A stretch of DNA of 64,000 nucleotides from an uncultured Eubacterium sp. (lineage in GTDB: Bacteria; Bacillota; Clostridia; Lachnospirales; CAG-274): NCBI GenBank assembly GCA_900551755.1, contig URXK01000009.1, forward strand, positions 1 through 64,000, read 5' to 3'. Positions 24,180 to 32,507 of the stretch are shown here, piece by piece. The notes under the pieces were generated by a model, which worked only from the letters and a program-made list of their open reading frames with translations, did not search any database and was not told the origin of the DNA. The number at the start of each line of letters is the position of its first letter. The stretch's first letter is position 1. A program made the position numbers and the translations under genes.

Positions 24180-25385
24180 TTATAAGTTAATAAAATATTC
24201 CATAATTTTGTAACCGTTTTCAATAAATATACCGCTTTCCTTTGCACCTTCTTCAGTAAATTTACCACCAACAGTAGGATTGCTCTTTTTATAAATAAGG
24301 AAAGGAATAGGGTCATTAGTATGAGTTCTAAGACTTAATGGAGTAGCGTGGTCAGGCATAATTAATACCTTGTAGTCATCATACTTATCAAGAGCCTTTA
24401 AAACTGGTCCAAGAATTTTTTCGTCAATAATTTCAAGGGATTTTTTCTTATTTTCAATTTCATATCTATGTCCACATTCATCAGGAGCTTCAACGTGAAC
24501 ATATACTAAATCTTGACCATTTTCAAATTCTTTAATTGCAGCTTCAGCCTTGCCTTCAAAGTTTGTATCCATATAACCAGTTGCACCAGGTACATGAACT
24601 ACATTCATTCCAGAAAACTTGCCGATACCCTTTAAAAGGTCAACAGCTGAAATCATAGAACCCTTTAAGCCGTACTTTTCTGTAAATGGTGTAAGGCTTG
24701 CTCTTACGCCTTCACCCCAAAGCCACATACTGTTAGCAGGCTTTAAACCTCTAGCTTCTCTAGCCTTGTTTACAGGGTGGTCCTTTAATAAATCATAAGA
24801 CTTAACCATTAAATCATAAAGCTTTTGAGCATTAGGGTGTGTAGGTATGTATTCCTTAATTGGCTTGCCAGTAATGTCGTGAGGTGGAGTAAGAGTACCA
24901 ACTTCCATAGTACCATTGTTCCAAATTAAGCAATGTCTGTAGCTAACACCACTGTAGAGCTTAAATTCTTCATTGCCTAAATTCTTTTCAAGATATTCAA
25001 CAAGTTCCTTAGCTTCTTCTGTGCTAATATCGTCAGCACAATAGTCAAGAATTGTCTTGTCTTCATAGTTAGCCTCATCAGATAATGTAACAAGGTTACA
25101 TCTGAAAGAAACATCAGTATCCTTCATATCAATACCGATTGAACCAGCCTCAAGTGGAGAACGACCAGTGTAATAAACCTGTGGGTCATAACCTAAAACA
25201 GAAAGGTTAGCAACATCACTACCAGGCTTCATATTGTCCTGAACTGTTTTAACAAGACCAATAACACTTTTTTCTGCTAATTTGTCCATATTAGGTGTGT
25301 TTGATGCACCCATTGGTGTTTTGTTGCCAAGTTCTGGTACTGGATAGTCAGCCATACCGTCACATAAAAGTACTAAATATTTCAT
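24180..25385 (-). CDS. apgM: Cofactor-independent phosphoglycerate mutase (archaeal-type ApgM)
   Basis: A 401-residue member of the alkaline phosphatase superfamily interconverting 3- and 2-phosphoglycerate. MKYLVLLCDGMADYP (metal-binding Asp), the nucleophile region DNMKPGSDVANLSVLGYDP, SPLEAG, FRCNLVT, the metal site VHVEAPDECGH and LIMPDHATP are all present. Related enzymes include proposed homoserine kinase replacements, a lesser alternative. AGGA precedes the ATG. Confidence 0.9.
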   Translation of the reverse strand: MKYLVLLCDGMADYPVPELGNKTPMGASNTPNMDKLAEKSVIGLVKTVQDNMKPGSDVANLSVLGYDPQVYYTGRSPLEAGSIGIDMKDTDVSFRCNLVTLSDEANYEDKTILDYCADDISTEEAKELVEYLEKNLGNEEFKLYSGVSYRHCLIWNNGTMEVGTLTPPHDITGKPIKEYIPTHPNAQKLYDLMVKSYDLLKDHPVNKAREARGLKPANSMWLWGEGVRASLTPFTEKYGLKGSMISAVDLLKGIGKFSGMNVVHVPGATGYMDTNFEGKAEAAIKEFENGQDLVYVHVEAPDECGHRYEIENKKKSLEIIDEKILGPVLKALDKYDDYKVLIMPDHATPLSLRTHTNDPIPFLIYKKSNPTVGGKFTEEGAKESGIFIENGYKIMEYFINL

Positions 25386-25594
25386 TGTTATCCTTCTTTC
25401 GCAATAATTTATAATTATTTTTTATTTTCTTCCATTTTAACATATATTAAATTAGTAATCAATAATTATTTGTTATTATGCTAAAGCAATAAAGGAAAAT
25501 TAATAAGTTTGTTTGTTATTGCTAAATATATGTACTTGTAATTTAATTAAATAAGTGGCATAATTATAATAGAACATATTTATAAGGAGGAAAA

Positions 25595-26923
25595 ATGAAA
25601 AAGATATTTTGTGCTTTTGTTTGTATATTTATTCTTATTAATTGCAAAATTGCATTTGCTTATGACAAAGCAGAAATAGCAAATGAAATACAAAATTTTC
25701 AGCAAGAAATAAAGGCTGATAGCAGTGATATGGATAAAGTTTTAAATGATGCTTTTGATTATGACCCTAGAGTTGCAATTTATTATAAGGGTTATAGTGG
25801 AAAGTATAACTCCTTTTCTTCAAAAATAAATATTGTTTATAGCAATACTGATGTTAATATAAATGATGTGTATGTGGCATATAATAAAGATGAATTTAAA
25901 ACATTGCTTATAAAATCATTGCTTTATTCTAATGATAGGCTTTGTATTGTCACAAAAAATATACCTACATCAACAGATATTAGCCAATACATAAATGAAA
26001 TTAGAAATAGCTGTCCTATAGCTGTTATGGGTTACAAAGGCTATGAGTCATCAACACTAGATACTAAGGTTGGTGATTATTCGTATTTTGTTATTAAATT
26101 TACTTATGATTTTGACAAAGATACTTTAAATTCTATGAAAAAAACTCTTGAGCAGAAGGCTTGTGAAATTGTTGCGTCTAATATAGCAAAAGATATGCCA
26201 CCTTATATGAAGGTGTATTTAATACATAATTATATTATAAATCATTGTAGCTATGCTGAAAATTATGAAAACAATAATGATTTGACAGTGTATGCGGCTT
26301 ATGGAGCTTTGGTCAATGGCAAAGCTGTCTGTGATGGCTATGCTAATGCTGCACAAGTGCTTTTTAATTTATGTAATATTGAAAATATAAAAATATCTGG
26401 CAAAAGTAAGGGTGAGGGACACGCTTGGAACTTAATTAAACTAGATAATGAGTATTATCATATTGATTTAACTTGGGATGACCCTGTTGGTCCTGTCGGT
26501 TTAAATTTTTTAGAGTACGATTATTATAATTTAACAGATAGCCAAATTGAGGCTGACCATACTTGGGATAAGAGTGCTTATCCAAAGGCTGAAGGCAGTG
26601 TGTATAATTATAAAAAAACAACAGAATTAATAAGAAATGATAAAACTAACTATAATCAAGGTTATAGTTCTTTTAAGTCTGTTTTTAGTCAATATCCACC
26701 ATTGACATCAAGTGAAAATCCCAACAAGATTGTTGAAACAACTGAAGTTGAGAGTGATAATTATATAGAACCTGTATCTGTTCTTGATAATGTAAATGGT
26801 TTAAAATTTAAGCTAAATAAAGAAATTGGTTATATTATTTATTGGCTTTATGATAATGTATATAAAGTGTTAATTGCCTTAGTTTTATTTTTGATTGTAA
26901 TTAACATTTTTAGAAGAAGGTAA
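25595..26923 (+). CDS. Exported transglutaminase-like protein with intact catalytic triad
   Basis: A 442-residue protein with a signal peptide (MKKIFCAFVCIFILINCKIA, then FA), an extracytoplasmic transglutaminase domain and a C-terminal membrane helix followed by RRR (about 420-442). The triad is intact: C246 (KAVCDGYANAAQVLF), H276 (GEGHAWNLIKL) and D291 (YHIDLTWDDP). Such proteins act on cell-surface or peptidoglycan-linked substrates in clostridia; the substrate is unknown. It contrasts with the degenerate core at 13607-15730. AAGGAGG precedes the ATG. Confidence 0.85.
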   Translation: MKKIFCAFVCIFILINCKIAFAYDKAEIANEIQNFQQEIKADSSDMDKVLNDAFDYDPRVAIYYKGYSGKYNSFSSKINIVYSNTDVNINDVYVAYNKDEFKTLLIKSLLYSNDRLCIVTKNIPTSTDISQYINEIRNSCPIAVMGYKGYESSTLDTKVGDYSYFVIKFTYDFDKDTLNSMKKTLEQKACEIVASNIAKDMPPYMKVYLIHNYIINHCSYAENYENNNDLTVYAAYGALVNGKAVCDGYANAAQVLFNLCNIENIKISGKSKGEGHAWNLIKLDNEYYHIDLTWDDPVGPVGLNFLEYDYYNLTDSQIEADHTWDKSAYPKAEGSVYNYKKTTELIRNDKTNYNQGYSSFKSVFSQYPPLTSSENPNKIVETTEVESDNYIEPVSVLDNVNGLKFKLNKEIGYIIYWLYDNVYKVLIALVLFLIVINIFRRR

Positions 26924-26929
26924 TATAAT
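26901..26929 (+). promoter_or_regulatory. Promoter of the GNAT leader transcript
   Basis: TTAACA (26901-26906), 17 bases, TATAAT (26924-26929), overlapping the last codons of the transglutaminase gene. The start near 26936 gives a leader of about 165 nt. Confidence 0.65.
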
Positions 26930-26988
26930 GTTAATCCAGCCCTTTGGCTTGATTATATAAAAAATTTTATTTTAAAGGAGATTGCTGT

Positions 26989-27024
26989 TTGAAGAAGAAC
27001 AACACCTTGGAGATTGTATACTAA
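26989..27024 (+). CDS. Putative 11-residue leader peptide MKKNNTLEIVY
   Basis: A TTG-initiated open frame of 11 codons plus TAA, with AAAGGAG at 26974-26980 and 8-base spacing, an ideal ribosome site. Its last codons (ATT GTA TAC) form half of the stem that pairs with ATACAAT at 27041-27047. Position and pairing suggest a regulatory peptide at which ribosome stalling changes leader folding. It is too short to assign by homology. Confidence 0.55.
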   Translation: MKKNNTLEIVY

Positions 27025-27092
27025 ACGGGAGGTTTGGTAAATACAATTTTCTACAAACCTCCCTGCATTGCAGTCAACAATCATCAGGAGGT
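27011..27092 (+). promoter_or_regulatory. Translational attenuator before the GNAT gene
   Basis: Three mutually exclusive pairings are visible. AGATTGTAT (27011-27019) pairs with ATACAATTT (27041-27049); GGGAGGTTTG (27027-27036) pairs with CAAACCTCCC (27054-27063); and ACCTCCCTG (27057-27065) pairs with CAGGAGGT (27085-27092), which is the ribosome site of the GNAT gene. With the leader ORF translated freely, the first and third form and hide the site; a ribosome held at the end of the leader would favour the second and expose it. This is the layout of erm- and cat-type attenuators. Confidence 0.6.
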
Positions 27093-27100
27093 AAAAATTA

Positions 27101-27730
27101 ATGAATAAAAATGACTATAATATCCGTTTAGAAAGAAAAGAAGAATACCGTAAAGTTGAAAACCTTGTAAGGGAATCATTTTGGAATGTTTATCGTCCAG
27201 GTTGCTTAGAGCATTATGTTCTTAACCAACTAAGGAATGATAATGATTTTGTGCCAGAACTTGATTTTGTTATGGAAAAGGGTGGAAAGCTAATAGGTCA
27301 AAATATTTTTGTTAGAGCAAATATTAAGGCTGATGACGGTAGGAATATCCCTATAATGACAATGGGTCCAATTTGCATTACACCTGAATTAAAAAGACAG
27401 GGATATGGCAAAATTTTACTTGACTACTCTTTGAATAAAGCATTAGAACTTGGCTGTGGAGCCGTTTGTTTTGAAGGAAATATTGACTTTTATGGAAAGA
27501 GTGGCTTTAAATTTGCTAGTGAATATGGTATTCGTTATAAGGGATTGCCTGAGGGTGAAGATTCATCTTTCTTTTTGTGTAAAGAATTAATATCTGGGTA
27601 TCTTGATGGAGTAACTGGGGAATATGCAACACCAAAGGGTTACTTGATTAATAAAGAAGATGCTGATAGATTTGATAAAACTTTTCCTTATAAAAAGAGA
27701 ATGAAACTTGAAGGTCAACTTTTTGAATGA
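27101..27730 (+). CDS. GNAT-family N-acetyltransferase
   Basis: A 209-residue acetyl-CoA-dependent transferase. The acetyl-CoA binding motif A is PELKRQGYGKILLDYSLNKA with the following GCGAVCFEGNIDFYGKSGFK; the layout matches YhbS-like predicted acetyltransferases. The C-terminal 60 residues extend beyond the core GNAT fold. AGGAGG (27086-27091) can be masked by the leader structure. The regulated leader suggests the substrate may be linked to a ribosome-targeting compound, but the target is unknown. Confidence 0.82.
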   Translation: MNKNDYNIRLERKEEYRKVENLVRESFWNVYRPGCLEHYVLNQLRNDNDFVPELDFVMEKGGKLIGQNIFVRANIKADDGRNIPIMTMGPICITPELKRQGYGKILLDYSLNKALELGCGAVCFEGNIDFYGKSGFKFASEYGIRYKGLPEGEDSSFFLCKELISGYLDGVTGEYATPKGYLINKEDADRFDKTFPYKKRMKLEGQLFE

Positions 27731-27778
27731 TATTAAAAAAGATAAAACCATTAAAATTTAATTGAGTTTATCTAAAAA

Positions 27779-27822
27779 ACAAGCTCTTCATCATCAAAAA
27801 ATTGGTGGTGAAGAGCTTTTGT
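27779..27822. terminator. Terminator after GNAT gene
   Basis: AAGCTCTTCATCATC pairs with GGTGGTGAAGAGCTT, followed by TTTG. It also ends the convergent HD-domain gene. Confidence 0.85.
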
Positions 27823-27830
27823 TATAAATA

Positions 27831-28385
27831 CTAACCTCTAAATACAGATTTAACTCTAGTAAAAGATTTTTTTGCTGTTCTGCTTGAAACATTGCCAAAG
27901 GTTTTGCTCCATTGTGTGGCAATTTCAAGAGTGGCTGCATATTTATCGGCTAATGTTACGGCGTATGACTCCTTATATTTAGGCATACCTAAGTACAAAG
28001 GCCACATATGTTTAAGTATTGCATCAGCTTCTCTGTCAGATATTTCATACATTCTTGAGGCATTTTTAACAGCTAGTCGAGGGTGTAAAAATGCGTGAGC
28101 TTGTGGTGTTTTAGCTGTATGCCAGTCATACCAATACAAGTCGTGTAAAAGACCTGCCCTAGCAGACATACGAGGATTAGCACCAATTTTTTTAGCAATT
28201 TTAAAGCTGTAGTAAGAAACATTTAAGCAATGTTGTAATCTTGATGTTTTGTGATGTTGCTCATATTTATCAAGTCTTTTAACAGTATCTGACTCCCAAA
28301 TATCCTCAATATAGGACCTAAATTCAAGGACTTCTTCGTTTGACAAATCATTAAGATTTACTTTTGAACCAATAGGTTTGTTCAT
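27831..28385 (-). CDS. HD-domain phosphohydrolase
   Basis: A 184-residue protein of the HD superfamily: H52 (QHCLNVSYYSF), H81-D82 (LLHDLYWYDW) and a distal Asp in LADKYAA, with HMWPLYLGMPKY between. It belongs to the uncharacterised single-domain HD proteins of clostridia; the substrate, possibly a nucleotide, is unknown. GGGGAG precedes the ATG. Spacing to the DUF624 gene upstream is 29 bases, so they probably form an operon. Confidence 0.82.
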   Translation of the reverse strand: MNKPIGSKVNLNDLSNEEVLEFRSYIEDIWESDTVKRLDKYEQHHKTSRLQHCLNVSYYSFKIAKKIGANPRMSARAGLLHDLYWYDWHTAKTPQAHAFLHPRLAVKNASRMYEISDREADAILKHMWPLYLGMPKYKESYAVTLADKYAATLEIATQWSKTFGNVSSRTAKKSFTRVKSVFRG

Positions 28386-28414
28386 TTAATATTCTCTCCC
28401 CATTCACAAAAACA

Positions 28415-29044
28415 CTAAACCCTGTCTTCGGGTTTATCTCTGTCCATATCAGGTACATACTTTCTAAAAAGTTTCATAAACATAAGTGAAGTAAGAATTC
28501 CGTAAACACCTGCACAAAGTATAACAGCTATTCTGTATTCAAATGTAATGATAAAAGTAGCCACTAACAATATTGCACAAGTTATAGTAGTAAGCAGATG
28601 CCTGTTTGCTATAAATATAGTTGTTTTAATTAAAGCACCTAGCTTTAAATCAAAACGGGAAAGTATTGGAAAGACATATATTGTAAATATTACGAGCTGA
28701 TATAATATTACAAATTGAATTAAATATAGAATTATGTTAAGTGTAGTGTTGGTTTCTAACAAGCGAATATTAATATAGAGTATAGCTCCAATTACGCCTA
28801 TTAAAATTGTTATAGCTGTTGCTTCAATAAAGTTTTGCTTAAAACTTTTGAAAAAATCCTTTGAAACATATCCTTCTCTGTCAGAAAGCTGACGAGTAGT
28901 AACATAATACAAGGCTGTGGTTGATGCACCAATTGTAACAATGGGCAGACAGCATATAGTCCACAATAATGTAAGTATAATTAAATCACCAATTAAAGTT
29001 CCAAATTTGTAGAACTTGCTATCTAGTCCAAACCACTTTTCCAT
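28415..29044 (-). CDS. DUF624 (YesL-family) membrane protein
   Basis: A 209-residue protein with five predicted membrane helices: about 18-42 (LIILTLLWTICCLPIVTIGA), 75-95, 105-128, 145-170 and 175-195. The opening WFGLDSKFYKFGTLIGDLI and the CCLPIVTIGASTTALYY segment are the DUF624 signature. In Bacillus such genes lie with sugar uptake genes; none are here. AAAGGAG precedes the ATG with a somewhat long 12-base gap. Confidence 0.85.
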   Translation of the reverse strand: MEKWFGLDSKFYKFGTLIGDLIILTLLWTICCLPIVTIGASTTALYYVTTRQLSDREGYVSKDFFKSFKQNFIEATAITILIGVIGAILYINIRLLETNTTLNIILYLIQFVILYQLVIFTIYVFPILSRFDLKLGALIKTTIFIANRHLLTTITCAILLVATFIITFEYRIAVILCAGVYGILTSLMFMKLFRKYVPDMDRDKPEDRV

Positions 29045-29153
29045 AACATATATATGCTCCTTTCACTTATATATTAAGTATACAACATTTGTGTAAACTA
29101 ATCAAGATTTTTGAATAGAATTAATTATATATTAATATTTTTTGGAGGGAAAA

Positions 29154-29840
29154 ATGGCAACAGGTTATTTACAAGTTGAATTGTATAATCAAGGTCAAGC
29201 ATCGCCTGTAATTGGTGGCAAAGTAGTTGTTTCTAAAAATGGAGAGGTGTTGTACGAATTATTTACTAATGATTCAGGGCAGACAGAAACTGTAGCCTTA
29301 GAAGCTCCACCTATTGAGTATTCTATAAATGAAAATGAGCCACAACCTTATGAAACTTATGACATTACAGTAACGGCAGATGGTTATAGAGATGTTATTA
29401 TTAATGGAGTGCAAATTTTTGCTGATAGAACAGCCTTGCAAAAGGTAATTATGACAGAAGGTCAAGGTCAGGTTACTATAAATGTTCCACCTCCAGTGCT
29501 ATGGGGTGATTATCCAGAAAAAGAGCCAGAGGAAGAAGTTAAGGAAATACCAACTGAAACAGGATTTGTTGTTCTTGACAGAATTGTTATACCAGAGTAT
29601 ATTGTTGTTAAAGATGGAGTGCCTTCTGGTGGGGGTCAGGTTTATTATGTGCCTTACAAAGATTATATTAAAAATGTTGCATCGTCTGAAATTTACTCAA
29701 CTTGGTCAGATGCAGCTATAAGAGCCAATGTTTTGGCAATTCAATCATTTGTTTTAAATCGTGTTTTTACTGAGTGGTATAGAAATCGAGGTTATAATTT
29801 TACAATCACAAACTCAACTGATTATGTATATAAATGGTAA
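29154..29840 (+). CDS. SpoIID-like / spore-associated peptidoglycan-binding protein, truncated by prophage
   Basis: A 228-residue N-terminal fragment. Residues 1-105 form a carboxypeptidase-regulatory-like beta domain (GYLQVELYNQGQASPVIGGK ... ADGYRDVIINGVQIFADRT). Residues 165-228 match the SpoIID-like module of clostridial spore-associated peptidoglycan-binding proteins (VPYKDYIKNVASSEIYSTWS, DAAIRANVLAIQSFVLNR). The full-length family, from memory, continues past the conserved Trp into a GRN-containing segment and C-terminal peptidoglycan-binding repeats. Here translation stops right after YKW, 15 bases before the end of a serine integrase gene. The rest is expected beyond the far end of the prophage. 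GGAGGG precedes the ATG at 29154. Confidence 0.75.
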   Translation: MATGYLQVELYNQGQASPVIGGKVVVSKNGEVLYELFTNDSGQTETVALEAPPIEYSINENEPQPYETYDITVTADGYRDVIINGVQIFADRTALQKVIMTEGQGQVTINVPPPVLWGDYPEKEPEEEVKEIPTETGFVVLDRIVIPEYIVVKDGVPSGGGQVYYVPYKDYIKNVASSEIYSTWSDAAIRANVLAIQSFVLNRVFTEWYRNRGYNFTITNSTDYVYKW

Positions 29841-29857
29841 AAAGAAAAGTATAAAAA
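29820..29857. other. Presumed attL (left prophage-host junction)
   Basis: The host frame is in good agreement with its family up to TATAAATGG at 29829-29837 and then ends, with phage sequence following. Serine integrases use a 2-base crossover within short att sites, so the exact point cannot be read without attR. Confidence 0.5.
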
Positions 29858-31519
29858 TTACAGCTTTTTAAAGTTGATTGTAGCTGTTCTTCCGTCCCAT
29901 ACAATAGTGTCAATAATTTCCTTTAATGTATTGCGGATAACAAGCATATCCTCTGGTAACTTTATTTCTCGTCTTAAAGCACCGGACCTTATTTTTGTTA
30001 TGACAGCTTCAATACGCTCTATTTCAAGTCTTTCTTTACTGCTTATATCCTCTTGTTCATTGATATTTTTAAGCTTAGTTTGAAGTCCTTTTATGTTTTC
30101 ATCTAATTCTGCAACCTGTTTTGAAATATATTTTTGCAATATTTCATCGGCTGTTGCGATTTTCATAATTAAATTACTGATAGCAAGTTGTTTTTTTGAT
30201 ATTTCAGAGTTTATTATTCTTTTTTCTTTTTCAATATCTATTATTGAAGATTTACTTGTTGTGTTTCTGATATTTTTTATAATATCATTATCATCGTTTA
30301 ACAGCTTTTCAACTCTATCTATAATTTCCATATCAAATTTATCACCGCGAATATTTTTTATGCTGCAGTTATGTCTTGCTGAAACACTTTTATTTTCACA
30401 GATATAATAAAATCTTTTGCCGTTATATGCACCGTTTTCATCTTGAGCTACATTAGATGGACGCATATAATCACCACAATTACCGCAACGCAACATTCCT
30501 GACAATATGCCGTGTACACCTATTGGTTTGCGTATTGATAAAGAACGCCTTTGATTGATAATTTCTTGGGCTTTAATGTAGTCACCTGATGTAACAAGAG
30601 GCTGGTGGTATCCAACATATATTAACCACTCATCGGGAGTTTTTTCTACAGCTTGTTTTTTATTGTTTTTGTTTATAATCATTTTATGACGCATATATAC
30701 TGTGATACCATATCTACCATCAAAAGCTGACTTAGGCATCATTATTTTGCAACCTAAGCTTTCAAAATAATTGTAAGCCTGTTCATCGGCAGTACAGTAG
30801 CAAGGGTTAGTTAATATTCTTCTTAAAGATATACACTTGTAAGCATAGCCAGTATGATTATAAATTGAGTGTTGTGCATAATAGGATTCAATTCTTTTAA
30901 TGCTTTGCCATTCCAAATATTTTTTGAAAATATCTTGTACCTGTTCAGCTCGCTCTTTGTTAATAACAAGTATATTATGCTTCTTTTTCTTGCCTGTAGG
31001 GTCTATTTCTTCAACTGTCTGTTTAGTATATCCATCAGGTGCTTTGCCACCCAAAAAACGACCTGTTGATGTTAGAGAGGTCATATTATCAATAACACGC
31101 TCTCTTATTGTTTCTCTTTCCATTTCAGCAAATACAGCAGATATATACATCATTGCCTTGCTTGTTGGTGAAGAAGTATCAAACTGTTCCTTGACAGATA
31201 TAAAATCTACATTTAGGTCCTGTAATTCTTTAAGCAATCCTGAAAAATCAGCTACACTTCGACTAACTCTATCGAGACGATAGCAGACTATGTGACTATA
31301 TCCTCCGTTTTCAATTTCAGATAACATTCTCTGAAATTGTGGTCTAACTAAATTCTTTCCAGAAAAACCATCATCTTGATATATTACAAGTTGATTAGTT
31401 TCAGCTCCAAGGATTGTTTCAGCATAATTTTTGCAGGTTTCAATCTGATTAGATATTGATTCGCCTTTTTCTGTACTTACACTTTTTCTTGCATAAATTG
31501 CAATTTTTGGTTTGTTCAT
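29858..31519 (-). CDS. Large serine recombinase (phage integrase)
   Basis: A 553-residue site-specific recombinase. The N-terminal resolvase domain (1-150) has the nucleophile S13 in IAIYARKS and the conserved YQDDGFSGKNLVRPQFQRML. The recombinase domain (about 155-290) is followed by a zinc ribbon (LRCGNCGDYM ... YICENKSVSARHNC) and a long coiled coil (about 425-500). This is the architecture of phage and element integrases such as TP901-1. AAGGAGTG precedes the ATG. It lies at the extreme left end, next to attL. Confidence 0.95.
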   Translation of the reverse strand: MNKPKIAIYARKSVSTEKGESISNQIETCKNYAETILGAETNQLVIYQDDGFSGKNLVRPQFQRMLSEIENGGYSHIVCYRLDRVSRSVADFSGLLKELQDLNVDFISVKEQFDTSSPTSKAMMYISAVFAEMERETIRERVIDNMTSLTSTGRFLGGKAPDGYTKQTVEEIDPTGKKKKHNILVINKERAEQVQDIFKKYLEWQSIKRIESYYAQHSIYNHTGYAYKCISLRRILTNPCYCTADEQAYNYFESLGCKIMMPKSAFDGRYGITVYMRHKMIINKNNKKQAVEKTPDEWLIYVGYHQPLVTSGDYIKAQEIINQRRSLSIRKPIGVHGILSGMLRCGNCGDYMRPSNVAQDENGAYNGKRFYYICENKSVSARHNCSIKNIRGDKFDMEIIDRVEKLLNDDNDIIKNIRNTTSKSSIIDIEKEKRIINSEISKKQLAISNLIMKIATADEILQKYISKQVAELDENIKGLQTKLKNINEQEDISSKERLEIERIEAVITKIRSGALRREIKLPEDMLVIRNTLKEIIDTIVWDGRTATINFKKL

Positions 31520-31567
31520 TATATCACTCCTTAATAATCTTATGTTTTAGGGTATAAAAATAACACC

Positions 31568-31596
31568 TTGCGAGGTGTTAAAAAGTGTGATATAAT
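31568..31596 (+). promoter_or_regulatory. Promoter of a candidate phage small RNA
   Basis: TTGCGA (31568-31573), 17 bases, TATAAT (31591-31596). The TATAAT lies in an 11-base inverted repeat (GTGATATAATA at 31587-31597 and TATTATATCAC at 31610-31620), a possible operator. Confidence 0.55.
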
Positions 31597-31602
31597 AAAT
31601 TT

Positions 31603-31681
31603 GTGTGGGTATTATATCACGCTTTAGGTAACATCTAAGGTTTATAGTATCTTTGCCTCCTGTTACCAACAGGGGGTTTTT
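31603..31681 (+). ncRNA. Candidate phage small RNA (about 78 nt)
   Basis: Antisense in orientation to integrase and exonuclease genes but lying between them. The hairpin CTTTAG-GTAACAT-CTAAGG (31622-31640) has a loop complementary to TGTTACC (31661-31667), which is also part of the terminator stem CCTCCTGTT-ACC-AACAGGGGG followed by TTTTTA (31656-31681). The loop-terminator complementarity suggests a switch or pseudoknot. No open frame. Confidence 0.5.
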
Positions 31682-32495
31682 ATTTGTTTTTATCCAAAAA
31701 ATTTTTAATATGTTTTGTATATATTAAGCCTGTTGCATAGCAATCAGACAAGGCTCTATGTGAAGAATTTCTATATATTTCATAATAGTCACATAATGTA
31801 TCTAATTTATAATTATCAACATCGCCTTCAATAAATGTAAAATCAAGTTTTCTATCATATTTTTCCTTATTCTTTTTTAAAATTTTACGAGAAAGACTTA
31901 AATTGTCATAAAGCTTTTGTTTTTTAGTAAGAACTAAGCCGTTTTTTAATAAAAATTCAATATCAAATTCTAAATTATGTCCTACAAGATTATAGTCATC
32001 TATAAAACCTTGTATAAATGGTATTACTTCGTCTATAGATTTTTCATTAGCTACCATTTCATTAGTAATACCAGTCATAAGTGAAATTTTATAAGGAATT
32101 TCTTTTTTAGGTTTTACCAGCATAGATATTTTCTCTATAGGATTGAAATTATTATATTTGATTGCAGCTATTTCAATTATTTCATCACTACGAGGGCTGA
32201 GACCTGTTGTTTCCACATCTATAACAATAAAATCAACCATTTTTTCATAATTTGTAGATTTTGTAATATTAGAAATCTTATAATCTAAATTGTTATTTTC
32301 TAGTGTAACAGCTACAAGAGAAGCATTTGGTATTGAATTTATTTTACTATTAAATTCTGAAATCTTTTCTTCTTTTTCTGCCTCTTTAATGCGTAGTTCT
32401 TCTTGCAATATCTGAGCCTTTTTCTCGTCTCTCTTGCTTTTTAAATAAAAATATAAACCCAAAATTAATGCACAAATTAAAATAAATACTACCAT
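31680..32495 (-). CDS. Membrane-anchored DnaQ-like 3'-5' exonuclease
   Basis: A 271-residue protein: an N-terminal membrane helix (residues 2-18), a charged coiled coil (about 20-50), then a DEDDh exonuclease domain with DVETTG (93-98), GHNLEFD (about 170) and SSHRALSDCYATG near the C-terminus. All catalytic residues are present. Anchoring an exonuclease to the membrane is unusual; most prophage DnaQ proteins are soluble. AGGAGG precedes the ATG. It is cotranscribed leftward after the zinc-ribbon gene. A role in superinfection exclusion or nucleic-acid degradation is conceivable but unproven. Confidence 0.8.
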   Translation of the reverse strand: MVVFILICALILGLYFYLKSKRDEKKAQILQEELRIKEAEKEEKISEFNSKINSIPNASLVAVTLENNNLDYKISNITKSTNYEKMVDFIVIDVETTGLSPRSDEIIEIAAIKYNNFNPIEKISMLVKPKKEIPYKISLMTGITNEMVANEKSIDEVIPFIQGFIDDYNLVGHNLEFDIEFLLKNGLVLTKKQKLYDNLSLSRKILKKNKEKYDRKLDFTFIEGDVDNYKLDTLCDYYEIYRNSSHRALSDCYATGLIYTKHIKNFLDKNK

Positions 32496-32507
32496 TTTAG
32501 TTACCTC

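Noticed and set aside
27017..27022. TATACT as a -10 element for the GNAT gene
   Set aside because: No acceptable -35 at 17 bases, and these bases form the leader ORF end and the first attenuator stem; a better promoter is at 26901-26929.
30093..31283. Plus-strand frames inside the serine recombinase
   Set aside because: Antisense to a full-length conserved integrase, without ribosome sites.
31520..31679. Toxin-antitoxin pair between integrase and exonuclease
   Set aside because: No open frame of suitable length on either strand; only RNA structure is seen.
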